DNA from: Paracoccaceae bacterium
GTDB lineage: Bacteria > Pseudomonadota > Alphaproteobacteria > Rhodobacterales > Rhodobacteraceae
DNA: 12,113 nucleotides
Direction of reading: 5' to 3'
Assembly (NCBI GenBank): GCA_021767525.1
Contig: JAASTF010000069.1
Location: forward strand, 1-12,113
Shown: one piece after another, positions 6,515 through 12,113 of the stretch
Layout: every line of letters begins with the position of its first letter
How positions within the stretch are numbered: the stretch's first letter is position 1
Made by a program: the position numbers and the translations under genes
The notes under the pieces: model-generated
The model's input: only the letters and a program-made list of their open reading frames with translations
The model's database searches: none
Told to the model about the DNA's origin: nothing

Positions 6515-8089
6515 TCAATATCCCAGCGCGATACCGTCTTTGCGCGGATCCGATCCGCCCTCCAGCACGCCATCCTCGCGGATCAGGATGGCCTGACCGC
6601 CACCAATCGGTCCTTTGGGGATTTCGACCGTGTGGCCCATATCGGCCAGCTCGGCGCGCACCTTGTCGCTATAGCCACGCTCGACCTGCATGGTGCCGTT
6701 GTCGGAAAACGCGCGCGGCGCATCGATGGCGGCCTGCGGGTCCATGCCGAAATCGACGATGTTGGACACCACCCGCGCATGCCCGTTGGGCTGATACGCG
6801 CCGCCCATCACACCGAACGGCATCAGGGTGCCGCCCCGGCGCAGCATGGCCGGGATGATCGTGTGCATCGGGCGCTTGCCCCCGGCCAACTCGTTCGGGT
6901 GGCCCTTTCGCAGGGTGAAACCGGCGCCGCGATTCTGGAACAGGATGCCAAATTTCTCGGACGCGATGCCCGAGCCGAAGCCGTGGAAGATCGAATAGAT
7001 CAGGCTGACAGCCATGCGATCGCGGTCGACCACGGTGATGTAAATGGTGTCCTTGTGCACCGCTTCCGACAGGGGTGCCGCGGCGACCATCGCCTTCTTC
7101 GGGTCGATCAGGGCAGCCAGCTTTTTCGCCGTGTCCATCGACAGCATGTGATCCAGTCGGCTGGTGTGATCGGGATCGGCGATAAAGCGGTTGCGCGCGT
7201 CATAGGCCAGCTTGGCGGCCTCGGCCTCGAGATGGGCGCGCTGGGTGCCCAGCGGGTCCATCGACGCGATGTCGAATTGGGCCAGGATGTTCAGCATCAA
7301 AATCGCCGTGGCGCCCTGACCGTTTGGCGGATGTTCGACCAGTTCGGCGTCTTTGTAGGTGCCGCTGATCGGTGTGCTGTCGATCGGGGCGGCGGCGGCG
7401 AAATCCGACAGTTCGTGCACACCACCCAGCGCGCGCAGAGCGGCGACCATGTCTTCGGCGACCTCACCCTCGTAAAAGGCCTTGATCCCGTCCTTTGCGA
7501 CGCGGCGCAGAACCTCGGCCTGGCCGGGCGCGCGAAAGATCTGGCCGGGCGTCGGGTTTTGCCCGTTCACAAGGTAATGCTTTTGGCCCGTCGGGTTCAG
7601 GCATTTGGCTGCCGTGGGCCAGTCAAATGCCACGCGCGGGGCGACCGGGATGCCCTCGTCGGCATAGCGGATCGTGGGCGCCAGCAGCGTGTCGAGGCCC
7701 AGCTTGCCCTCGGTTTCCGAAAGATGGGCAAAGGCGGCCATCGCCGTCGGGATCGTCACGGCCTCGGGGCCGTTCAGCGGCACGGTTTCCAAACCGCGGT
7801 CGCGCAAGGCGTCGGCGCTGGCCGCGGCAGGCGCGCGGCCCGACCCGTTCAGGGCGCGCACCGTCGTTTCGCCGGGGCGCTGGTACAGCACGAAACAATC
7901 GCCGCCGATGCCCGTCATCTGCGGCTCGGCGATGCCCAAAAGAACCGCCCCCGCAATCGCCGCATCCATCGCGTTGCCGCCCTGGTTCAGAATGTCGATC
8001 GCGGTTTTGGCGGCAAGCGGGTGCGACGTGGCGCAAATACCATTGCTTGCCAGCACCGGCGAGCGGCCGGGTGAGTGAAAATCACGCAT
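6515..8089 (-). CDS. Gamma-glutamyltransferase family protein (YwrD-like type)
   Basis: A 524-residue Ntn-hydrolase that should self-cleave before a threonine and act on gamma-glutamyl compounds such as glutathione. The likely nucleophile is T348, in DTIYITVVDRDRMAVSL, aligning with the 'TTHYSVVD' site of E. coli Ggt. Also family-typical are 'LNQGGNAMDAAIAGAVLLG' (34-52), 'MTGIGGDCFVLY' (58-69) and 'HTIIPAMLRRGG'. It differs from classical secreted enzymes: no signal peptide, and 'LNGSGRAPAAA' where E. coli has an RETAP-like motif. This suggests the cytoplasmic YwrD-like group, whose activity may be weak or on other substrates. ATG at 8089 is chosen because the N-terminus MRDFHSPGRSPVLA fits the family and GGAG lies 10 nt upstream; an ATG at 8200 would add 37 unsupported residues. 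Confidence 0.9.
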   Translation of the reverse strand: MRDFHSPGRSPVLASNGICATSHPLAAKTAIDILNQGGNAMDAAIAGAVLLGIAEPQMTGIGGDCFVLYQRPGETTVRALNGSGRAPAAASADALRDRGLETVPLNGPEAVTIPTAMAAFAHLSETEGKLGLDTLLAPTIRYADEGIPVAPRVAFDWPTAAKCLNPTGQKHYLVNGQNPTPGQIFRAPGQAEVLRRVAKDGIKAFYEGEVAEDMVAALRALGGVHELSDFAAAAPIDSTPISGTYKDAELVEHPPNGQGATAILMLNILAQFDIASMDPLGTQRAHLEAEAAKLAYDARNRFIADPDHTSRLDHMLSMDTAKKLAALIDPKKAMVAAAPLSEAVHKDTIYITVVDRDRMAVSLIYSIFHGFGSGIASEKFGILFQNRGAGFTLRKGHPNELAGGKRPMHTIIPAMLRRGGTLMPFGVMGGAYQPNGHARVVSNIVDFGMDPQAAIDAPRAFSDNGTMQVERGYSDKVRAELADMGHTVEIPKGPIGGGQAILIREDGVLEGGSDPRKDGIALGY

Positions 8090-8120
8090 GATTGGCTGTC
8101 TCCTGTCCGTTCCGAAGCGC

Positions 8121-8149
8121 ACATTAGGCCGGGACCGGCAGAAAGCCAA
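8121..8149 (-). promoter_or_regulatory. Possible promoter of the gamma-glutamyltransferase gene
   Basis: On the minus strand TTGGCT (complement of 8144-8149) is followed after 17 bp by TAATGT (complement of 8121-8126), 31 bp before the ATG at 8089. Spacing is ideal and the matches are moderate. The call is by eye only. Confidence 0.35.
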
Positions 8150-8219
8150 TTGCAATGACCATCGGAATGTCAGGGGGGAAGGTACCTCGACGCCGCGCAC
8201 TGGGTGGGGGCTGTTAACA

Positions 8220-8316
8220 CGCGGCGCCGAGGGAAGCTTATTGCAGCTACAGCATCTTTATGCTCGCCGATTTTGACCCTTTTCAGAAGGGAATAGGGCG
8301 ATTCAAAGGCGCCGCG
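8220..8316. other. Inverted-repeat-bounded, potentially folded noncoding segment
   Basis: The gene-free stretch 8090-8329 contains perfect 9-bp arms CGCGGCGCC (8220-8228) and GGCGCCGCG (8308-8316) enclosing 79 nt. Inside are a hairpin AGCAT/ATGCT (8251-8255 with 8260-8264), and TCGCC/GGCGA (8264-8268 with 8297-8301) enclosing CCCTT/AAGGG (8277-8281 with 8287-8291). The pairings nest into one branched fold, apart from competition for base 8264. It lies downstream of the RsbW-like gene and upstream of the gamma-glutamyltransferase gene, both leftward, so it could be a 3' end structure, a leader element or a small RNA. Chance pairing in GC-rich DNA is possible. I see nothing else in this stretch beyond the promoter candidate. 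Confidence 0.25.
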
Positions 8317-8329
8317 CTGGGCCTGCGAC

Positions 8330-8785
8330 CTAAACGAGTGAAAACACCACTCTGAGTTCGTTCCATCTGGCCAGGCGATTATGCGTCAGCTCGCTGGCAA
8401 GGTTTCGGATCAGGTGCCAGCCAAATCCGCCTTCGGGCAGGGATTCGGGGTCGAACCCGTCGGGGTCGTCGGCCAGGATCAGGCTGGGCGGCAGCGGCTT
8501 GCCCCGGTCGCGGATCACCACCGACAACGTGCCGTCGACCACGATGGCCCGCATGTAGATCGGCCCGCCATCGCCGTCATAAGCGTGTTCGGTCACATTG
8601 TTCAGGGTTTCGGCCAGCACGATCTCGATCGTGTCCAGATGTTCTTGCAACAGGTTGAGCGGCCCAAGGTAGTCGATCAGCGTTTCCAGCGCGTCGCGCA
8701 CTTTCAGCGGCGTGGCGTGAAAGTTGATGATGAACGCGCCGCTGTCATACGGTGTTGCGGGCGGTTGCAATGCCGTGTCGGCCAT
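8330..8785 (-). CDS. RsbW-like anti-sigma factor / HATPase-family serine kinase
   Basis: A 151-residue GHKL-fold ATPase of the RsbW/SpoIIAB type, which binds a sigma factor or other target and phosphorylates its STAS partner. The N box is 'EIVLAETLNNVTEHAY' (54-69), with E59 and N63 as probable catalytic and Mg ligands. The G1 box is 'VIRDRGKPLP' (D93, G95), and the G2 box is 'GGFGWHLIRNLA' (119-130). The ATG at 8785 starts 4 bp after the stop of the STAS gene, with GGGTGA just upstream. ATGs at 8800 or 8845 would overlap that gene further and add residues outside the fold. No sigma factor or PP2C phosphatase gene lies beside it, so the regulated target is unknown. Confidence 0.9.
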   Translation of the reverse strand: MADTALQPPATPYDSGAFIINFHATPLKVRDALETLIDYLGPLNLLQEHLDTIEIVLAETLNNVTEHAYDGDGGPIYMRAIVVDGTLSVVIRDRGKPLPPSLILADDPDGFDPESLPEGGFGWHLIRNLASELTHNRLARWNELRVVFSLV

Positions 8786-8789
8786 CGTT

Positions 8790-9128
8790 TCACCCGCCAT
8801 GATCTGCCAGCGCCGCATCGATTGTCGGGTGGATGTCGAAAACACTGTCCATCCGTGTCAACCGAAAGACCTTTTCCACCGCCGGGGTCAGCGCCGCCAG
8901 GTGCAACCGGCGGTCGGGGCCCAGCTGTTTCATCGCAGCGACGATCGCGCCCAGGCCACTAGAATCGATGAAGTCCACCGATTCGAGGTTCAGGAATACA
9001 TCGCCCGTGGTGGCGTCGGATACATCGCGCATCGAATCCTTGAAGGCGATGGCCACTGCCGCATCAATGCGTTTTTCGCCCACATCGACCACATGCAGCG
9101 GCCCCAGTTGTCTTGCCGTCAAATTCAT
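8790..9128 (-). CDS. STAS-domain anti-anti-sigma factor (RsbV/SpoIIAA-like)
   Basis: A 112-residue single-domain STAS protein. The phosphorylation loop is 'LESVDFIDSSGLGAIVAAMK' (48-67). By analogy with SpoIIAA the second serine of DSSGLG (S57) is the likely target of the kinase encoded immediately downstream. When unphosphorylated it would bind that kinase and free its client. The start at 9128 (MNLTARQLGPLHVVDV) gives the normal domain length; an ATG at 9182 would add 18 residues, including cysteines, not typical of the family. The gap to the downstream gene is only 4 bp, so the pair is co-translated. It is divergent from the thiolase operon across 99 bp. Confidence 0.92.
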   Translation of the reverse strand: MNLTARQLGPLHVVDVGEKRIDAAVAIAFKDSMRDVSDATTGDVFLNLESVDFIDSSGLGAIVAAMKQLGPDRRLHLAALTPAVEKVFRLTRMDSVFDIHPTIDAALADHGG

Positions 9129-9227
9129 CCCATCCGTCCATTCGTAGAAATACGTGCATCGACAACCAAGGCTAGACGCCATTCCTTACCATTCGGTATG
9201 CAGGCAAAAAGGAATAGGGAGAGAGCC
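9129..9227. promoter_or_regulatory. Divergent STAS / thiolase promoter region with phased CCATTC repeats
   Basis: This 99-bp gap must hold promoters in both directions. CCATTC occurs three times on the plus strand, at 9138, 9179 and 9189, offsets of 41 and 10 bp and so close to whole helical turns. Two short inverted repeats, CGTA-GAAA-TACG (9143-9154) and TACC-ATTC-GGTA (9187-9198), overlap or adjoin these copies. The thiolase ribosome site GGGAG is at 9217-9221. No confident -10/-35 pair was found. Confidence 0.4.
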
Positions 9228-10400
9228 ATGAAAACCGTTGTGATCGCAGGTGCGGCGCGTACGCCGATGGGGGGATTCCAGGGTGTGTTCGACGGCGTTT
9301 CTGCCGCCGAGCTGGGTGGCGCGGCCATCCGCGCGGCGCTGGCAGGGGCCGGTGCGAAAACCGTCGACGAGGTGCTGATGGGCTGCGTTCTGCCCGCAGG
9401 CCAGGGCCAGGCGCCCGCGCGACAGGCCGGCTTTGCCGGTGGCCTGGGCGAAGAGGTGCCCGCCACCACGCTGAACAAGATGTGCGGGTCGGGCATGAAG
9501 GCGGCGATGATGGCGTTCGACCAGATCGCCCTGGGTCACGCCGACACGATGATCGCGGGCGGCATGGAGTCGATGTCGAACGCGCCCTACATGCTGCCCA
9601 AGATGCGCGGCGGCGCGCGGATCGGGCACCAAGAGGTCAAGGACCACATGTTCTTGGACGGCCTGGAAGACGCCTATGACAAGGGTCGCCTGATGGGCAC
9701 CTTTGCCGAGGATTGCGCCGAGGCGTTCCAGTTCACCCGCGAGGATCAGGATCAATATGCCATCGCCTCGCTGGAGAATGCGCTGGATGCCGAACGCACG
9801 GGCGCTTTTGCCGACGAAATCACGCCCTTCACCATCCATGCCCGGACCGGCGAAGAGGTGATCACCACCGACGAACAGCCGGGCAAGGCGCGGCCCGAAA
9901 AGATCCCGATGCTGAAACCCGCCTTCCGCAAGGACGGCACGGTGACGGCGGCCAATTCCAGCTCGATCTCCGACGGGGCGGCGGCACTGGTTCTGGCCAG
10001 CGAAGAGGCCGCCGAGGCGCAGGGCCTGACCGTGCGCGCGCGCATCCTGGGCCATGCCAGCCATGCCCACGCGCCCAAGGATTTCCCGACCGCCCCGGTT
10101 CCGGCGGCGAAAAAGCTGCTTGAGCGGCTGGGCTGGAAAACCTCTGACGTGGACCTGTGGGAGGTGAACGAAGCTTTCGCCGTGGTGCCGATGGCCTTCA
10201 TGAAGGAAATGGGCCTGCCGCGCGACATCGTGAACGTTAATGGCGGCGCCTGTGCGCTGGGTCATCCGATCGGCGCCTCGGGCGCGCGGATCATGGTGAC
10301 GCTGCTGAACGCGCTGGAAAAGCGCGGCTTGAAACGCGGCGTTGCGGCCATTTGCATCGGCGGCGGCGAAGGCACGGCCATCGCGATCGAGCGCGTCTGA
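9228..10400 (+). CDS. Acetyl-CoA C-acyltransferase (thiolase)
   Basis: A 390-residue thiolase, a normal full length, catalysing thiolytic cleavage of 3-ketoacyl-CoA or condensation of two acyl-CoAs. All catalytic residues are present: acylated C86 in 'TTLNKMCGSGMKAAM', H346 in 'GGACALGHPIGASGAR', and C376 in 'AAICIGGGEGTAIAIE'. 'NEAFAVVP' is also intact. GGGAG 6 nt before the ATG supports the start at MKTVVIAGAARTPMGG; the reading frame is open further upstream but nothing there looks coding. It leads a rightward operon in which its TGA overlaps the next ATG by one base. Biosynthetic (PHB, ketone body) versus degradative (beta-oxidation) use cannot be told: no phaB, hydratase or CoA-transferase gene is adjacent. 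Confidence 0.94.
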   Translation: MKTVVIAGAARTPMGGFQGVFDGVSAAELGGAAIRAALAGAGAKTVDEVLMGCVLPAGQGQAPARQAGFAGGLGEEVPATTLNKMCGSGMKAAMMAFDQIALGHADTMIAGGMESMSNAPYMLPKMRGGARIGHQEVKDHMFLDGLEDAYDKGRLMGTFAEDCAEAFQFTREDQDQYAIASLENALDAERTGAFADEITPFTIHARTGEEVITTDEQPGKARPEKIPMLKPAFRKDGTVTAANSSSISDGAAALVLASEEAAEAQGLTVRARILGHASHAHAPKDFPTAPVPAAKKLLERLGWKTSDVDLWEVNEAFAVVPMAFMKEMGLPRDIVNVNGGACALGHPIGASGARIMVTLLNALEKRGLKRGVAAICIGGGEGTAIAIERV

Positions 10401-11428
10401 TGCGCAAACTGCGCCTGATCCTGGCCTTTTTGCGCGTGCAGCTGCCCGATTGGGCCAAGCGCGGGCTGTATGCGGGGCGTCTGCCGGTCGTCGATGGACG
10501 GCGGATCGACGCCAGCGCGCAGGCAGTGTGCGATCTGGTCAGCCTTGTCCGCGTGCCGGGCGAAATGCCCAGCCTGGAGGAAAGCCGCGCCCAGATTGAG
10601 ATGATGGCCGCCAAGTTCGACCGGCCCACGCCGCCCTCGGTCGCCAAGTCCGACATTACCCTGCCCGGTGCCGAAGGGCCGCGCCCAGCGCGGCTTTACG
10701 TGCCCAAGGGCGCCGAGGGCGCGCCGCTGCTGCTGTATCTGCACGGCGGCGGATGGGTGCAGGGCAGCCTGGACAGCCATGATGGGTTGTGCGGCAAGCT
10801 GGCGGCGCAATCCGGGCTGCGGGTGGTTTCCTTCGACTATCGCCTGGCGCCCGAGCACAAGTTCCCCGCCGCGCCCGACGATGTACTGGCCTGCTACCGT
10901 GCACTGGCGGCGGACGAAACTGATCTGAACGTCACGCCCGGGCAACTGGCCGTGGGCGGCGACAGCGCGGGCGCAAACCTGACGGCCGCGCTGATGCACG
11001 ATCTGGCCGAGACCGCCTTGCCCCTGCCCGCCGCACAATTGCTGATCTACCCGGCTGTGGATGCGCGGATGACCTCGCAATCCATGCAGTCGCTGCACGA
11101 CCAACCGCTTTTGCCGGTGGTGCGGATCAACTGGTATCTGGATCAATACCTGCCCGAGACGCAGGACAGGCTGGCGCCGCGCGTCTCGCCACTGTTCTCG
11201 CCGCATCTGGCAGGGCAGCCGCCCGCGCTGATCGTGTCGGCGGGGCATGACCCGTTGTGGGACGATGGCCAGACCTATGCCCAGGCCCTGCGCGATGCGG
11301 GGGTCGAGGTGACACAGGCCGATTATCCCGGCCAGGTCCACGCCTTTGCCTCGCTGACGGGCATCATCCCCCAGGGCGACGATGCCATCACCGAAAGCGC
11401 CATTTGGCTGAAACAGGTCTTTGCATGA
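10400..11428 (+). CDS. Alpha/beta hydrolase of the hormone-sensitive lipase (HSL) family
   Basis: A 342-residue esterase or lipase-like enzyme. The oxyanion-hole motif HGGGW is at 115-119, followed by 'VVSFDYRLAPEHKFPAAPDD' (142-161). The nucleophile is S189 in GGDSAG, the acid is D284 in 'VSAGHDPLWDDG', and the catalytic histidine is H314 in 'GQVHAFASL'. This is the bacterial HSL (family IV) pattern, whose members hydrolyse short acyl esters. The N-terminal 90 residues form a helical cap with no signal peptide, so it acts in the cytoplasm. The ATG overlaps the thiolase stop (TGATG at 10398-10402), indicating translational coupling. Pairing with a thiolase hints at acyl-CoA, hydroxyalkanoate or acyl-ester metabolism, but the substrate is unknown. 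Confidence 0.92.
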   Translation: MRKLRLILAFLRVQLPDWAKRGLYAGRLPVVDGRRIDASAQAVCDLVSLVRVPGEMPSLEESRAQIEMMAAKFDRPTPPSVAKSDITLPGAEGPRPARLYVPKGAEGAPLLLYLHGGGWVQGSLDSHDGLCGKLAAQSGLRVVSFDYRLAPEHKFPAAPDDVLACYRALAADETDLNVTPGQLAVGGDSAGANLTAALMHDLAETALPLPAAQLLIYPAVDARMTSQSMQSLHDQPLLPVVRINWYLDQYLPETQDRLAPRVSPLFSPHLAGQPPALIVSAGHDPLWDDGQTYAQALRDAGVEVTQADYPGQVHAFASLTGIIPQGDDAITESAIWLKQVFA

Positions 11429-11883
11429 GCCGTATCGATTACACCGACATGTCGAAAACCCTGGCCGCGCTGTGCGAGGGCGAGGATGACAGCGTGGCGC
11501 TGATGGCCACGATGGCGTGCGAGCTGCACCATGCCGACGACCGGTTCGACTGGACCGGGTTTTACCGCGTGACCGCGCCCGAAATGCTGAAAATCGGCCC
11601 CTATCAGGGCGGGCATGGCTGCCTTGTGATCCCGTTCTCGCGCGGCGTCTGCGGGGCTGCGGCGCGCACTGGACAGGTGCAGTTGGTCGATGATGTCGAG
11701 GCGTTTCCCGGCCATATCGCCTGCTCCAGTTCGACCCGGTCGGAACTGGTGCTGCCGGTCTGGAACAAAGCGGGCGATCTGCTGGGCGTGCTGGATATCG
11801 ACAGCGATCAGCCAGCGGCCTTCGCGCAATCAGATGCGGACGGCATGACCGCTTTGTTGTCGCAAGTTTTCGGGCGTATCTGA
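11425..11883 (+). CDS. msrC: Free methionine-(R)-sulfoxide reductase (GAF domain)
   Basis: A 152-residue stand-alone GAF-domain enzyme that reduces free L-methionine-(R)-sulfoxide, a repair step after oxidative damage. It matches E. coli YebR/fRMsr closely. The three conserved cysteines are present as C66 (QGGHGCLVIP), C76 (SRGVCGAA) and C100 (FPGHIACSSS), followed by 'SELVLPV' and 'GVLDIDSD'. 'FDWTGFYRV' near the N-terminus is also typical. The start ATG overlaps the stop of the hydrolase gene as ATGA (11425-11428), so it is the third coupled gene of the operon. The three cysteines separate it from signalling GAF domains. A link with the thiolase and hydrolase is not obvious. Confidence 0.94.
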   Translation: MSRIDYTDMSKTLAALCEGEDDSVALMATMACELHHADDRFDWTGFYRVTAPEMLKIGPYQGGHGCLVIPFSRGVCGAAARTGQVQLVDDVEAFPGHIACSSSTRSELVLPVWNKAGDLLGVLDIDSDQPAAFAQSDADGMTALLSQVFGRI

Positions 11884-11893
11884 TGCCCCGAAA

Positions 11894-11928
11894 ACGACAA
11901 ACCCCCGAGGCTTGCGCCCGGGGGTCGT
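11894..11928. terminator. Hairpin terminator between msrC and rpsU
   Basis: ACCCCCG (11901-11907) pairs with CGGGGGT (11919-11925). The stem continues inward as GGC/GCC (11909-11911 with 11916-11918) around a bulged A and a TTGC loop. Outer bases ACGA/TCGT can pair too. On the minus strand it is followed by TTTGTCGTTTT, so it suits rpsU best. On the plus strand no T run follows directly, though it may still serve msrC. Confidence 0.72.
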
Positions 11929-11955
11929 CAACATTTGTCCGTCAGGACGAAAGCC

Positions 11956-12113
11956 TTACAGCAGACCTTCGCGCTGCGCTTTCTTGCGTGCCAGCTTGCG
12001 GGCGCGGCGAATCGCCTCGGCCTTTTCACGGGCCTTCTTGACCGACGGTTTCTCGAAATGCTGCTTCAGCTTCATTTCGCGGAACACGCCTTCGCGCTGC
12101 AGCTTTTTCTTCA
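11956..12113 (-). CDS. rpsU: 30S ribosomal protein S21, C-terminal part
   Basis: Fifty-one residues ending at a TAA (complement of 11956-11958) are visible; the start lies beyond the right edge. The sequence is highly basic: KKKLQREGVFREMKLKQHFE, then KPSVKKAREKAEAIRRARKL, ending ARKKAQREGLL. It follows the S21 pattern of a 'reG(v/l)..E.r....EKPs..rkr....' core and a lysine/arginine-rich helical tail. S21 binds the small subunit near the anti-Shine-Dalgarno end of 16S rRNA and helps initiation. The family is about 70 residues long, so roughly the first 17-20 residues are missing. It converges on the msrC operon, separated by the hairpin. Confidence 0.93.
   Translation of the reverse strand, partial: KKKLQREGVFREMKLKQHFEKPSVKKAREKAEAIRRARKLARKKAQREGLL

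Noticed and set aside
6458..8074. Open frame of 538 codons on the plus strand
   Set aside because: Starts inside the sulfotransferase end and the terminator and runs antisense to the gamma-glutamyltransferase gene; rich in H, R, Q, G and V as expected of an antisense shadow.
8088..8276. Small 62-codon plus-strand open frame in the gap upstream of the gamma-glutamyltransferase gene
   Set aside because: No ribosome-binding site, no recognisable sequence, and it runs over the probable promoter of the divergent gene.
8271..8295. CCCTT/AAGGG hairpin as terminator of the RsbW-like gene
   Set aside because: The stem is only 5 bp and no proper T run follows it on the minus strand; too weak to call a terminator.
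9186..11341. Two open frames of 359 codons on the minus strand
   Set aside because: Antisense to the thiolase and the HSL hydrolase, both with complete catalytic residues and good start sites.
11425..11883. GAF protein as a signalling receptor
   Set aside because: It is a single domain with no output domain and has the three cysteines of free methionine-(R)-sulfoxide reductase, so an enzymatic role is better supported.
1..12113. CRISPR arrays, tRNA or rRNA genes, insertion sequences, phage or plasmid genes
   Set aside because: No spaced direct repeats, no cloverleaf, no transposase or integrase motifs, and no target-site duplications were seen on either strand.

Overview
The window looks like chromosome of a GC-rich alphaproteobacterium, most likely a Rhodobacterales (marine roseobacter-type) species. 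This rests on protein style, high GC, and a GT14-type glycosyltransferase with a long C-terminal extension next to a family-2 sulfotransferase. No sequence comparison could be run, so the taxon is an inference. There is no rRNA, tRNA, CRISPR array, insertion sequence or phage gene. Genes are densely packed, often with overlapping stop and start codons.

Region 1 (1-3528) is a purine (urate to glyoxylate) degradation island. A leftward operon runs puuE-OHCU decarboxylase fusion (3014 to 1602), ureidoglycine aminohydrolase (1605 to 787), ureidoglycolate lyase (780 to 295), and a purine permease of the NCS2 family cut by the left edge (248 to 1). Facing away from it is 5-hydroxyisourate hydrolase (3169-3528). 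The 154-bp divergent region carries several TTACAA/TTGTAA and TTTCAA/TTGAAA boxes. Together these proteins take hydroxyisourate through OHCU, allantoin, allantoate (hydrolysed elsewhere), ureidoglycine and ureidoglycolate to glyoxylate. Urate oxidation and allantoate amidohydrolysis are not encoded here.

Region 2 (3525-6498) holds a HIT-family hydrolase and, upstream of it on the same strand, a 525-residue GT14-like glycosyltransferase. Divergent from that is a PAPS-dependent sulfotransferase, closed by a strong bidirectional terminator. The glycosyltransferase and sulfotransferase suggest synthesis and sulfation of a surface glycan. This is the most intriguing part of the window.

Region 3 (6515-8329) has a gamma-glutamyltransferase-family protein that lacks the classical RETAP motif and a signal peptide. 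Upstream is a 240-bp gene-free stretch with a possible promoter and an inverted-repeat-bounded segment that could fold.

Region 4 (8330-9128) is a two-gene leftward partner-switching module: a STAS anti-anti-sigma factor followed by an RsbW-like ATPase.

Region 5 (9228-11883) is a rightward, translationally coupled operon of thiolase, HSL-type alpha/beta hydrolase and free methionine-(R)-sulfoxide reductase. It ends in a hairpin shared with the converging rpsU gene (ribosomal protein S21), which is cut by the right edge.
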